64,000 nt of DNA from Shewanella sp. Arc9-LZ (GTDB taxonomy: Bacteria > Pseudomonadota > Gammaproteobacteria > Enterobacterales > Shewanellaceae): positions 1,984,001 to 2,048,000 of the forward strand of contig NZ_CP048031.1 in assembly GCF_010092445.1 (NCBI RefSeq). Direction: 5' to 3'. Positions within the stretch are counted from its first letter, which is position 1; every line of letters begins with the position of its first letter. A model generated the notes under the pieces. It was given only the letters and a program-made list of their open reading frames with translations. It was not told the origin of the DNA and did no database searches. The position numbers and the translations under genes are program-made. Positions 17,674 through 25,158 of this stretch are shown in pieces.

Positions 17674-17772
17674 ATGTGGTCATTTATTTTAGTTTGGCTT
17701 GTGTTGGCAGTGATATTAACCGTTGGTTTTTGTTTGATGTTTAAGGGGGCGGGTGATGACTCAGTTAAGTGA
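17674..17772 (+). CDS. Small single-span membrane protein, 32 residues
   Basis: ATG 17674 follows the zinc-finger gene by one base and has GAGG at 17665-17668. The product (MWSFILVWLVLAVILTVGFC then LMFKGAGDDSVK) is one transmembrane helix. It ends inside the next gene. Real status is inferred from the ribosome-binding site, spacing and a coherent membrane helix. Confidence 0.5.
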   Translation: MWSFILVWLVLAVILTVGFCLMFKGAGDDSVK

Positions 17773-18406
17773 TAACAGTTTGATTGAAAAGAAAGAGAAG
17801 TGGGTTATTGAAAAAACGGGCGAAAAATATCATTTCACCCGATGGTTGGGAGATCAGGTTCACGAAAGTTATGCACCAGTCTCACAAGAAGTTGCGGGTA
17901 TCTATGCGGCGGCTATTGTCCAAGGTTTTCAACCACCACATTGTTTGTACTATCTCGATAAACTTACTTCGTGTAATCAAGCTGATTCTGAATTGAATAA
18001 GCAGAATACACCAATGTGCGAAGTCAAATTTAAGCATGATTTAGCATGTTTTTATGGATTTACTGCGTTAGATAATTTTAGCCGTTCACAGGTTGGCAGA
18101 ATTATTGATGTGTTAAAGCGTGAACCCGAATTGCTTGAGGTTAAGGCAGACCGTTTGGAGGCTATTGCGGGCAAGATTGTGAGTAAAGTGCTGTTAGGTG
18201 ATTCAAATACCTTGTTGTTACCACAAGTCAGCGTGGATTGGTTTATGGGTTATTTGCTGATGCAAGAAAAGCGCGCGGAGCGTTCTATTGAAGAAACTAG
18301 AATAGACCCAGTTAATCAGGCAAAGCACATCAAGCGGCGAGATATTTATTATCAGTTACGGACTAACTTGGCGCGAGATATTTATGTTGAAAGCAGAAAT
18401 GAATGA
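17756..18406 (+). CDS. Phage early protein, unknown
   Basis: A 216-residue protein that I do not recognise. The N-terminus (KKEKWVIEKTGEKYHFTRWLGDQVHESY) is charged; the C-terminal half is helical (QVGRIIDVLKREPELLEVKADRLEAIAGKIV, then RRDIYYQLRTNLARDIY). ATG 17756 is preferred to GTG 17753; AAGGGGG lies upstream. Confidence 0.6.
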   Translation: MTQLSDNSLIEKKEKWVIEKTGEKYHFTRWLGDQVHESYAPVSQEVAGIYAAAIVQGFQPPHCLYYLDKLTSCNQADSELNKQNTPMCEVKFKHDLACFYGFTALDNFSRSQVGRIIDVLKREPELLEVKADRLEAIAGKIVSKVLLGDSNTLLLPQVSVDWFMGYLLMQEKRAERSIEETRIDPVNQAKHIKRRDIYYQLRTNLARDIYVESRNE

Positions 18407-18439
18407 TCAACTTTTTTGTATGTGTGTTTTGAAAATAAG

Positions 18440-18474
18440 AAACCCCGCTTAAGTTTGGCGACCGAACGGGGTTA
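18440..18474 (+). terminator. Stem-loop without T run (possible attenuator)
   Basis: AACCCCG (18441-18447) can pair with CGGGGTT (18465-18471) in the gap before the replication genes. No T run follows, so it is at most a weak or rho-assisted terminator or a processing site. Confidence 0.35.
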
Positions 18475-18498
18475 ATACCTACAGAGAGAGGCAATTAC

Positions 18499-18570
18499 AT
18501 GTTACGCAAGCATTTGTGTTACGTCAATTTAGCGTTTGCTGAGTTGATTTTGTGGGGATTACGCCCATGA
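18499..18570 (+). CDS. Possible 23-residue leader peptide before the replication initiator
   Basis: ATG 18499 has GAGAGAGG upstream and reads 23 codons to a TGA that overlaps the next ATG (ATGA at 18567-18570). The peptide begins MLRKHLCYVNLAF. The overlap suggests translation of the initiator is coupled to it. Confidence 0.45.
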   Translation: MLRKHLCYVNLAFAELILWGLRP

Positions 18571-19322
18571 GTATGGAATTAATGGTTAAGGCCATGAAGG
18601 CGAAGGTGGGTAATCCACTGCGCAAGTTGGTGTTATTGAAATTGGCGGATAACGCGAACGACCAGGGCGAGTGTTGGCCTAGTTATAATTACATTGCTGA
18701 ACAGTGTGAAATGAGCCGTCGTAGCGTGATGGACCATGTTAAAAAACTCGAAAAGTCGGGCTTTTTGCGTCGTGAATATCGCAAGGGTGTTAAGGGTAAT
18801 TCGTCTAATGTTTTTCATCTGGATTTTGATGAAAATACAGGATTAGGTGGTGAATCTGCTGCACTACCTAGTGAATCTGTCGCACTACCCCCTAGTGAAT
18901 CTGCTGCACTACCTAGTGAATCTGCTGCACTACCCCTAGTGAATCTCCTGCACCCAGAACCAGTCACTTTAGAACCAGTCAATGAATCTTTAAAAGATGT
19001 AGTCACCACATCGAAAAAATCACCTTTGGATTTTTCAAAGTGGCCTGATTTGCCAAGCGACCAAGTTTTTAAAGACTGGTTAGCCATTCGCAAACAGAAA
19101 AAAGCCAAGTTAACCCAAACAGCGGTTAATCGCCTGGCACCGCATTTGATGAAAGCGGTTGCTGCGGGTTGTTCTGTTGATGACGTTTTTGAGTTGTGCG
19201 CTTCACGTTGCTGGATTGGGTTTGAGTTCGATTGGTTAGTTAACGCTGGCTTGATTGCTAAACAGGCGATTAAGGCCGATTGGAGTCACTCAGTTTTTGA
19301 CCCAGAGGATCCATTGATATGA
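18567..19322 (+). CDS. Replication initiator, lambda O-like (HTH_36 domain)
   Basis: A 251-residue protein whose first 95 residues form a winged helix (LRKLVLLKLADNANDQGECWPSYNYIAEQCEMSRRSVMDHVKKLEKSGFLRR), the HTH_36 form of phage initiators. A repetitive ESAALPSESVALP linker is encoded by 21-24-bp DNA repeats that look like iterons. The C-terminal half is the domain that would contact the P-like loader. ATG 18567 is chosen for its ATGA coupling; the frame is open to GTG 18552. The next gene starts four bases before its stop. Confidence 0.85.
   Translation: MSMELMVKAMKAKVGNPLRKLVLLKLADNANDQGECWPSYNYIAEQCEMSRRSVMDHVKKLEKSGFLRREYRKGVKGNSSNVFHLDFDENTGLGGESAALPSESVALPPSESAALPSESAALPLVNLLHPEPVTLEPVNESLKDVVTTSKKSPLDFSKWPDLPSDQVFKDWLAIRKQKKAKLTQTAVNRLAPHLMKAVAAGCSVDDVFELCASRCWIGFEFDWLVNAGLIAKQAIKADWSHSVFDPEDPLI
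18850..18953 (+). repeat. Iteron-like direct repeats inside the initiator gene (candidate phage origin)
   Basis: Five head-to-tail copies of GTGAATCTGCTGCACTACCTA start at 18850, 18871, 18895, 18916 and 18939 (the last partial). Spacings are 21, 24, 21 and 23 bases. Because the fourth spacing is not a multiple of three, copy 5 is read in another frame, so the DNA rather than the peptide is conserved there. Lambda and relatives carry origin iterons in the same place, inside gene O. Confidence 0.65.
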
Positions 19323-19984
19323 AGTCTATTCAAACATTGGTTAATACCGGTTCAATTGTTGGCGCTATGCAGGGCAATGGCTCAAGCCGCCAGCTGTCTG
19401 AAATGGATGTGGCGATTGTCGATAGTGTGTTTGCAAAGCTGCGCGTGTTGTTTCCGGTTGGTGCGCCTAAGGATGATGTTGAGTCGTTGCACAAAGCCGA
19501 GTGGGTTAAAACGCTTGCCGTTCAAGGTGTGAGTAGCCGTGATCAAGTGCAAATGGGATTAACTCGGGCAAGACGCGAGCAGGGTGATCGCCAGTTTTGG
19601 CCAACACCACGCCAGTTTGCGTTGTGGTGTCAGCCAACGGCTTATGACTATGGTTTACCTGATTTAGATTCGGCATATCGTGAGGCTAAGCGCCATTATC
19701 ACAATGTAGTGGGCCATAAGTGGAGCCATGATGTTGTTGGCTTGGCTGTGCGCCAATGTGGTACCTGGTTGTTTGCTACCGGCATTGAAAAAGACGTATT
19801 AACCATGTTTACCCGCCAATACGAGATTTTATGTCGTAAATACGGCAATGGTGAGTTGGTTGATGTTGAGTTGCCTAAAGCGTTACCGACTCGTGCTACC
19901 CGCAGGATTGAACCTGCTGAGGGTAAAGCGTTGGTGGCAAAGTTTAGGCGTCAACTTGGCTTAAGGAGTGCTAACGATGAGTAA
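19319..19984 (+). CDS. Replication protein P-like (helicase loader)
   Basis: A 221-residue protein of the lambda P type. Recognised from the middle region: VDSVFAKLRVLFP, EWVKTL, ARREQGDRQFWPTPRQFALWCQP, and the order directly after an O-like gene. P recruits the host replicative helicase DnaB to the origin. Overlaps the initiator by four bases. Confidence 0.82.
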   Translation: MKSIQTLVNTGSIVGAMQGNGSSRQLSEMDVAIVDSVFAKLRVLFPVGAPKDDVESLHKAEWVKTLAVQGVSSRDQVQMGLTRARREQGDRQFWPTPRQFALWCQPTAYDYGLPDLDSAYREAKRHYHNVVGHKWSHDVVGLAVRQCGTWLFATGIEKDVLTMFTRQYEILCRKYGNGELVDVELPKALPTRATRRIEPAEGKALVAKFRRQLGLRSANDE

Positions 19985-20198
19985 TCAATCTTTGACTCAA
20001 AAAGAGCGTTTGATGCGGATTTTAAGCGGTGACCGTTTTCTCACCTTGTACGAAATCCAACAACAGTGTTTTGACCAGTTTGGTGTGCACGATAGCGAAA
20101 CCGCGTTAAGTGCCCGTTGGCGCGAGTTGCCCAATTCGGTTAAGCAAAAGCGCCGCCGTGAAAAGTGCACCGCTTGGGAATATAGGTTGGTGGCCTGA
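19977..20198 (+). CDS. Small phage HTH-like protein
   Basis: A 73-residue protein (KERLMRILSGDRFLTLYEIQQQCFDQFGVHDSETALSARWRELP) with a winged-helix look, as in small phage proteins that follow the P gene. ATG 19977 overlaps the P-like gene. Function unknown. Confidence 0.65.
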   Translation: MSNQSLTQKERLMRILSGDRFLTLYEIQQQCFDQFGVHDSETALSARWRELPNSVKQKRRREKCTAWEYRLVA

Positions 20199-20200
20199 TT

Positions 20201-21460
20201 ATGGTAAAGGCGGCATCTGGTGTTGAGGTTGGCAAGTTAAACGATGCGGCGTTAAAGCGTTGGTTACGCGCTGGGGTGAGTCGTGATTATCGTGATCCGC
20301 AGTTTCCTGAAATTCGTTTACGTGCTGCAGCTGGCCGAACGCGGGCGAGTGTTCATTTGGTATTGAATGAAAACGGTAAGACAGTTTGGCAAAAGGTGGG
20401 CACTTGGCCAAGCATGTGTATTAAGACCTTATGTGCTGATTTACCGGTGATGTTGGCTAAACGTAATGTGGGCGGCATGGTGACAGGCCAGTTTGATTCG
20501 GTTGGCAGTTTGCTTGAGTGGTACCAGGAACATATTGCCAATAACACGACCTACAGCAAGAGTTGGCGAAGCAATATTAAGTCGATGATCAAGTGTCACC
20601 TGTTGCCTCGGTTGGCTGATGTTCGATTGCATGAAGTCAGTTTTATTGCGGTTGACGGCATTTTGGTTAAACCGATGTTGGTTGAGGGGTTTGCGCCAAA
20701 GTATATTCGTGAGGTGGTGAATAAGCTTAAGGCGGTGTTTGCTGCGGCTTCAAAGCTTCGTTTGATTAACACTAATCCGTTAGCCGGTTATCGAGTGACG
20801 TATTCAATCAAAGTGAATGATGCCATGGATACGCGCTTGTTTGAGTCAGATTTGGCCGAGTTGTTTACTCGTTTAGGTGCAGTGGTGATGCCGGTGCAGA
20901 TGTTGTTTGTGTTGATGATGATGTTTGGTACTCGTATTAACGAAACTCGTTTGGCTCGGTGGGAACATTTTGCAGGTGATTATTGGGTTATTCCGGCCAG
21001 TAATGCCAAGAACAAAGAAGAACATCGAGTACCGATGACGGATTCAGCTAAGGCACTTATTCAGCATTATAAATGTTGGCAGCTTAAGCATGTTGGTAAA
21101 CGCGCGTATTTGTTCCCTGGCACCAGTGGGGCTATTTCCATTCGTTGTGCTCATGATTGGCACACTCAAATCCGCTTTAAACATTTCACTAGTCATGATT
21201 TACGTCGATTGTTCAGGACCATTGTTGCTGACTTAGGTGTCGATACCATGATTGGTGAACGTTTGTTGAATCATGCCTTGCCTGTGTTGCTGCGTAAGTA
21301 CGTTAAATCGACCTTGGATAAGGGCATGAGTTTAGCGTTAGAGCAATATCATCAATATTTAATTTATCGTGGGTTTTCTTCTGTTGCGCCCGAGATATTG
21401 CCTAGATCGTCAGTGAAAAGTGAGAACGGTCAAACCCTGACTGCGAGTGGGTGGCTGTGA
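20201..21460 (+). CDS. Second tyrosine recombinase
   Basis: A 419-residue recombinase unlike the integrase at 10931. The catalytic residues are present: Arg in FGTRINETR, Lys in NAKNKEEHRVP, HDLRR, the second His in LLNHAL, and Tyr in LLRKYVKS. It starts two bases after the previous stop, in the middle of the replication/late-control region, so it is expressed with replication genes and not as a conventional integrase. It may resolve dimers, drive excision, or be a domesticated integrase. Role is inferred from place only. Confidence 0.85.
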   Translation: MVKAASGVEVGKLNDAALKRWLRAGVSRDYRDPQFPEIRLRAAAGRTRASVHLVLNENGKTVWQKVGTWPSMCIKTLCADLPVMLAKRNVGGMVTGQFDSVGSLLEWYQEHIANNTTYSKSWRSNIKSMIKCHLLPRLADVRLHEVSFIAVDGILVKPMLVEGFAPKYIREVVNKLKAVFAAASKLRLINTNPLAGYRVTYSIKVNDAMDTRLFESDLAELFTRLGAVVMPVQMLFVLMMMFGTRINETRLARWEHFAGDYWVIPASNAKNKEEHRVPMTDSAKALIQHYKCWQLKHVGKRAYLFPGTSGAISIRCAHDWHTQIRFKHFTSHDLRRLFRTIVADLGVDTMIGERLLNHALPVLLRKYVKSTLDKGMSLALEQYHQYLIYRGFSSVAPEILPRSSVKSENGQTLTASGWL

Positions 21461-21534
21461 TGATCACTGCATCATTATTAGAAGAATATGCAATTAGAGG
21501 TTTTTGGGGGCGAAATGGCATTACGCGGGTTTGA
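21460..21534 (+). CDS. Possible 24-residue peptide
   Basis: ATG 21460 overlaps the TGA of the recombinase (TGATG) and reads 24 codons, ending inside the HTH gene. It may only couple translation of the next gene. Weak evidence. Confidence 0.3.
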   Translation: MITASLLEEYAIRGFWGRNGITRV

Positions 21535-21733
21535 TTTTTTGAAAACAGGCAGGAATATTCGCGGGCTAACCCAGACCGAAGTGGCCGAGATTTACGGGGT
21601 AAGTGAACGGACTTATCAGCGTTGGGAGCGGGGTGATGTGAGAGTGCCATTTGATGATGTTTCGGCAATATGCGCCCAGGTGTTTAAGTTAGGGATTGAT
21701 GACATAAGGACGATGATTGATGGCGAAGATTAA
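21515..21733 (+). CDS. XRE-type HTH regulator
   Basis: A 72-residue DNA-binding protein (FLKTGRNIRGLTQTEVAEIYGVSERTYQRWERGDVRVPFDDVSAICAQVFKLG). ATG 21515 follows a GGGGGCG box. It lies between the recombinase and the Q-like gene, so it may control the switch to late transcription. Confidence 0.75.
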   Translation: MALRGFDFLKTGRNIRGLTQTEVAEIYGVSERTYQRWERGDVRVPFDDVSAICAQVFKLGIDDIRTMIDGED

Positions 21734-22088
21734 TGTGCCGCAGCTGCAGCATCAACAAGTGACGCTGAACATGAAAGCGTTGCGTCATGGGTTAACACGC
21801 TGGGGTAACTATTGGGCCCATCAAGAATATGGTCAAGGGTTCGCAAGCCGAAGCCAGTGCGACAAGTTAGGTGAAGTGATTGTTTACGGTAGTTCGGCAG
21901 TGGTCGAGATAACGCCCCCACGTGAGGTTAGGCAGTTCGATGTGATGATTGAACGGTTAACACCACAATGTATACGGGCCATTAGAACGCACTACATCAG
22001 CAAAGGGCAGTGGGCCTTGATGGGATTCGATAGCAAGAAGTCTTATTTGTATTGGTTGAGAAGGGCAGAGGTAGGGTTAGTGGAGTGA
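21720..22088 (+). CDS. Q-like late antiterminator
   Basis: A 122-residue protein with the short phage Q pattern: LTRWGNYWAHQE, SSAVVEITPPREVRQFDVMIERLTPQCIRAIRTHYISKG and a final YLYWLRRAEVGLVE. Q proteins let RNA polymerase read through the terminator before the lysis genes. Here two cargo blocks and the rha region are interposed between Q and lysis. Overlaps the HTH gene by 14 bases. Confidence 0.75.
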   Translation: MAKINVPQLQHQQVTLNMKALRHGLTRWGNYWAHQEYGQGFASRSQCDKLGEVIVYGSSAVVEITPPREVRQFDVMIERLTPQCIRAIRTHYISKGQWALMGFDSKKSYLYWLRRAEVGLVE

Positions 22089-22485
22089 GTTGTGATTATA
22101 AATATTATTGATGGTGACAGTGTGATTTTTGATAAGTGATTAATTTTATGTAGCTTTTGTTTTTACTCGTCATTACTTTTTTAATGGGTCCTTCTGGCTC
22201 GGTGCACTGCGGGGGGGGACAAGCGCAGTGCTTCACTACATATGAAAAATTTAGGGGGTTGTGTTGTTGTTTTATAGGCTTGATCTCTGCCAATCAATTT
22301 TACCTAAAAAATAAACCTATTAAGTTAATGAATTAATAGTGTTTTACCCTACATTTGATGATGCACAATTCCACTCAACTTTTGATCGTCTTAAACCGCA
22401 ACTTTTGATCGCTTAAATCTTTGTGTCCATAGCTTTAGTTTGCTGCTAAATATTTTGTGTCAGTCATAACTTCCCCCTTTACGTG
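22089..22485. other. Non-coding stretch after Q
   Basis: About 400 bases without a supported gene. It includes a short G-run stem (GCACTGCG at about 22203-22210 with CGCAGTGC at about 22224-22231). The late promoter is expected near here but I cannot place it. No trace of an integron integrase was seen on either strand. Confidence 0.5.
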
Positions 22486-22490
22486 ACCTG

Positions 22491-22515
22491 TACTGTGTTT
22501 ATGTACAGTTATAAT
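22491..22515 (+). promoter_or_regulatory. LexA-type box overlapping a -10 (candidate SOS promoter)
   Basis: TACTGTGTTTATGTACAGTT (22491-22510) is an exact CTGT-N8-ACAG LexA box. TATAAT (22510-22515) follows at once, pointing toward the first cassette block. No good -35 is seen. If real, transcription into the cargo would rise on DNA damage, together with prophage induction. Confidence 0.6.
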
Positions 22516-22557
22516 GAGTTTTGAGGGCATAATAAGAATATGTGAACAAAAAGCAGT

Positions 22558-22786
22558 CTAAAGGACTATGTTGAGAAAAATAGGGCTGCTCTAATGTATT
22601 GATATTATTTGGTTTAATTTTTTTACATTTAATGCGGACACTTTTAACGCGCAATTTACGTTTTTTATTTAAGTGTAAGAGTCATTAAATTGCTTTACTT
22701 CAAAGACATAGCAAATGTAGGATGATATAAATCAATAACTTAAACGGTCGGCTTTATCGGTCGAGCCGTTCAGTAAGCTGTTATGT
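22558..22786 (+). repeat. Repeat type A, copy 1 (non-coding cassette with attC)
   Basis: A 229-bp unit found again at 26902-27129, 30567-30764 and 32041-32205. It has no reading frame. Its 3' 54 bases (22733-22786) form a compact attC. A candidate promoter TTTACT-N18-TAGGAT (22694-22723) in copies 1 and 2 points to the next cassette. Confidence 0.75.
22733..22786 (+). other. attC-like site 1 (compact)
   Basis: CAATAAC at the 5' end and GTTATGT at the 3' end, with AACGG.CGGCT pairing with AGCCGTT around a short loop. Matches the R''-L''-L'-R' form of an integron attC of about 54 bp. Confidence 0.7.
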
Positions 22787-22845
22787 TCAAAATGTTTTTG
22801 ATGAGTCCGCATCCACTATAATTAAATTATTTAAGAAAATTTAAA

Positions 22846-23838
22846 ATGATAAACAAACTTTCAAGAGTAACAACATATATCGAAAGCTATGCTTTCGATC
22901 GACGTAATGGGGATATGGTCAAGAGATCTCATGCCACGGGTTTTTTTGTAAAAACAAAAGATCAAATATTATTAGTTACCAATTGGCATGTGGTTACAGG
23001 ACTTAATCCTTCTGAGCCTTCAAAAATGACAGGAGTATGCATTCCTGAAATATTAAAGGTTACAGTTATTAGCAAGGAAAACACTTTAACCGAGCTTTCG
23101 TTTCCACTATATGATAAAAACTTGAAGCCACTTTGGGATGAGCATCCTGAACGAAATGCTGTAGATATAGTAGTTTTACCAATTTCAAGAGAAGTAGAAA
23201 AGCATTTCTACGTTTTCGATATATTATCAAAATTAGATTCTTCTCAAATAAAACAAACGGTCGGAACAGACGCATTTATTCTTGGTTACCCATTTAGTAA
23301 AGATCAATTATTTGATGCTTTTGGGGATAGTAATCATTATTATCTGCCTGTGTGGAAAAGAGGTAGCATAGCCACAGAACCAAAATTAAAAATAGCAGAT
23401 AAATTAATTTTGATTGATTCAATGAGTCGCCCTGGAATGTCAGGTTCCCCTGTGGTAATAAGTGAATATGTAGATGTAATGACCGCAAAAAATGAGAAAG
23501 GTAATGACATAATTAAACGGATAAATGCTGGCGATACATCAGCATTATTAGAGTTTGACGAAAATGATGTAACTAATGAGAAGGTAAAGAATTTTAACAT
23601 ACTAGGGGTCTATTCTGGAGTTGTTGGTTCAACAAAACTTCAAGAATTAGCTTTAGGGAAATGCTGGCATATCGACACTCTAGTCGATTTAATAGAGAAC
23701 CATGTCTCTGGTGAAATGCCTTATCACGAACCGCTTGCACCTCATGAATATTATGAAAAATTTCTAGAGAATATGTCAGGGGTGATGATAAGAACAGATT
23801 CAAATGGTAATGAAATTTCACGCGTTCCAATGAACTGA
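22846..23838 (+). CDS. Trypsin-like serine peptidase (cassette)
   Basis: A 330-residue cytoplasmic protein (no signal peptide) with a chymotrypsin-fold triad: His48 in LVTNWHVV, Asp107 in NAVDIVVL, Ser199 in RPGMSGSPVV. The N-terminal HATGFFVKTKDQILLVTNWHVV is the usual trypsin_2 opening. Such stand-alone cytoplasmic peptidases occur in bacterial defence systems, where they cut a partner on activation, but no partner is adjacent. Single gene of its cassette, ending before an attC. Confidence 0.8.
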   Translation: MINKLSRVTTYIESYAFDRRNGDMVKRSHATGFFVKTKDQILLVTNWHVVTGLNPSEPSKMTGVCIPEILKVTVISKENTLTELSFPLYDKNLKPLWDEHPERNAVDIVVLPISREVEKHFYVFDILSKLDSSQIKQTVGTDAFILGYPFSKDQLFDAFGDSNHYYLPVWKRGSIATEPKLKIADKLILIDSMSRPGMSGSPVVISEYVDVMTAKNEKGNDIIKRINAGDTSALLEFDENDVTNEKVKNFNILGVYSGVVGSTKLQELALGKCWHIDTLVDLIENHVSGEMPYHEPLAPHEYYEKFLENMSGVMIRTDSNGNEISRVPMN

Positions 23839-23875
23839 ATATATTAAATAATAAACGTGAAATGTGTGAAAATTA

Positions 23876-23972
23876 ACATAACAAGGCGTTTAAACGGAAC
23901 AAAAAAACAGTGGGTTACGTTTCGCTACACATTATAACCCACAATTTTTGTCCGCTTAACGCGGCGTTAGTT
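23876..23972 (+). other. attC-like site 2
   Basis: ACATAAC at the 5' end, GTTAGTT at the 3' end. Arms GCGTTTAAACGG and CCGCTTAACGC pair, followed by ACAAAAA/TTTTTGT and GTGGGTTA/TAACCCAC. A textbook 97-bp attC hairpin with unpaired bases. Confidence 0.85.
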
Positions 23973-24012
23973 TTCTCAGTGTTAATCCATTGATCGGAGT
24001 TTGAATTAAGTT

Positions 24013-24585
24013 ATGGAAAATAAAGAAGAAAGCCGATTAATCAAATGTTCCCATTGGTTAGCTAAAACTCGATTCGCCCAATTTGCCTTTTCTTCAGAGT
24101 TTCGAATTAGAGCATCTGTTTTAATCTTTATTCTTTTTACTCACTTGTTTTATTGGGCTACAGCTTGGTATTCACCTTGGCCTTATATAGTATTTATGCT
24201 TTTTGGCTTTTGGTTTTCACAAGGTGTTTATAAGCCTTGGGCTTTGATAATTAAGCAATCTTCTCAGCCTGTTTATGACTCCGCGATGCTAAAAATTAGT
24301 GTTCCTTTTATTATTCTCAACTATATAGCATTATTTGCCTGTCTTTATATGTTTGGGAGTGTTGTTGATGCGAGTGGAAATGAAATTCAAGGCACTTGGA
24401 AACACTTTTACTTTAGTACCGTAACACTCACAACACTGGGTTACGGTAATATAGTTCCTAACGATATTGTTGCAGAGGTTATTGCAACCATCCAATCTAT
24501 TATAGGTTTTATGGGGTTTGCAGTTTTCGCAGGTATAGTTGCTTCAATCGCTTTAAAAAGAGTAGAGTTGCAAGACAAAAACTAA
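24013..24585 (+). CDS. Two-pore-domain-type ion channel protein (cassette)
   Basis: A 190-residue inner-membrane protein with the potassium-channel selectivity filter TTLGYGNIVP (residues 140-149), followed by a last helix (SIIGFMGFAVFAGIVASIAL). Two or three further hydrophobic segments precede the pore, so it has more helices than a minimal 2-TM KcsA. The stop codon TAA lies within the ACTAAC box of the following attC, as in typical cassettes. Role unknown; ion-channel effectors occur in some abortive-infection systems. Confidence 0.8.
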   Translation: MENKEESRLIKCSHWLAKTRFAQFAFSSEFRIRASVLIFILFTHLFYWATAWYSPWPYIVFMLFGFWFSQGVYKPWALIIKQSSQPVYDSAMLKISVPFIILNYIALFACLYMFGSVVDASGNEIQGTWKHFYFSTVTLTTLGYGNIVPNDIVAEVIATIQSIIGFMGFAVFAGIVASIALKRVELQDKN

Positions 24586-24678
24586 CAAGAACATTAAACG
24601 GAAAATTTACAGTTGGCTGTTTTTCGTTCCTCAAACATTTTAGCCAACTGTAAATTTCCGCTTATGTAAGCGTTATAT
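24580..24678 (+). other. attC-like site 3
   Basis: AACTAAC at the 5' end, GTTATAT at the 3' end. Arms TTAAACGGAAAATTTACAGT and its partner before CCGCTTATGTAAGC pair, closed by TTGGCT/AGCCAA. 99 bp. Confidence 0.85.
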
Positions 24679-24695
24679 TTTAAAGGAGTAATATC

Positions 24696-24947
24696 TTGGA
24701 TTCAGACGCATCAGTAAATAATTATCCGGTAAAAAATAGGCTAGATAATGAAAAAGAGTTGTTTGATGTTTTGGACGCGGAAGGGAATGTAATGAAAACC
24801 TTTGGGAATGAAGATGAAGCAAAATCTTATAGTAAAACTCTACAAAAAAAAGATGATAGTAAAGATAAAGATATAGAAGACTTTCTCTCTAAAAAAATGT
24901 CACCTAAAAATGATAAAGATGGAAATGGCCTTCCACCTCCAAAATAA
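24696..24947 (+). CDS. Small charged protein, 83 residues (cassette)
   Basis: Begins at TTG with AAAGGAG upstream. The product is very hydrophilic, with a Lys/Asp-rich second half (KKDDSKDKDIEDFLSKK) and a Pro-rich tail. The first half (FDVLDAEGNVMKTFGNEDEAKSY) resembles small beta-hairpin domains but I do not recognise a family. Only gene of its cassette. Confidence 0.6.
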   Translation: MDSDASVNNYPVKNRLDNEKELFDVLDAEGNVMKTFGNEDEAKSYSKTLQKKDDSKDKDIEDFLSKKMSPKNDKDGNGLPPPK

Positions 24948-24949
24948 AA

Positions 24950-24989
24950 TATAACCAACTGTTTTTAGCCTCTTAATGAGGCGTTGAGG
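24950..24989 (+). other. Truncated attC-like site
   Basis: TATAACCAACTG joined to TTTTTAGCCTCTTAATGAGG and GTTGAGG in 40 bp. The right end equals that of the attC at 27497-27596, so this looks like an attC with an internal deletion. Confidence 0.55.
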
Positions 24990-25138
24990 CTGTAGAATTA
25001 CTCTTCTTTAAGAAAAACAGCCTGTTTTATGGGTTCCAAATGTATTACCTAGTGTCTTAAAAACGCTTAGGATTGATTTCAGGAGCTCGTTTTTTAATTG
25101 AATTTGGCTGTTAGAGTTATTCTACAGTCTTGTTAGAT
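24986..25138 (+). repeat. Repeat type B, copy 1
   Basis: A non-coding unit bounded by CTGTAGAATTACTCT (24990-25004) and its near inverse AGAGTTATTCTACAG (25113-25127), ending in GTTAGAT (25132-25138). A second copy lies at about 31085-31233, and only its right end recurs near 33411-33430. Confidence 0.65.
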
Positions 25139-25158
25139 TTCTCAAGGGGCCATGAGCA

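Noticed and set aside
20201..21460. Nested second prophage or genomic island
   Set aside because: The recombinase is tiled with phage genes on both sides and no second att pair or foreign end was seen.
22089..22485. Integron integrase or its remnant
   Set aside because: Both strands were read for a tyrosine-recombinase motif; none was seen. The 62-residue minus frame at 22105-22293 shows no family features.
24986..25138. Insertion sequence or MITE for repeat type B
   Set aside because: The ends are inverted but there is no target duplication, and the right end GTTAG and recurrence at cassette borders fit the array better. A MITE origin is not excluded.
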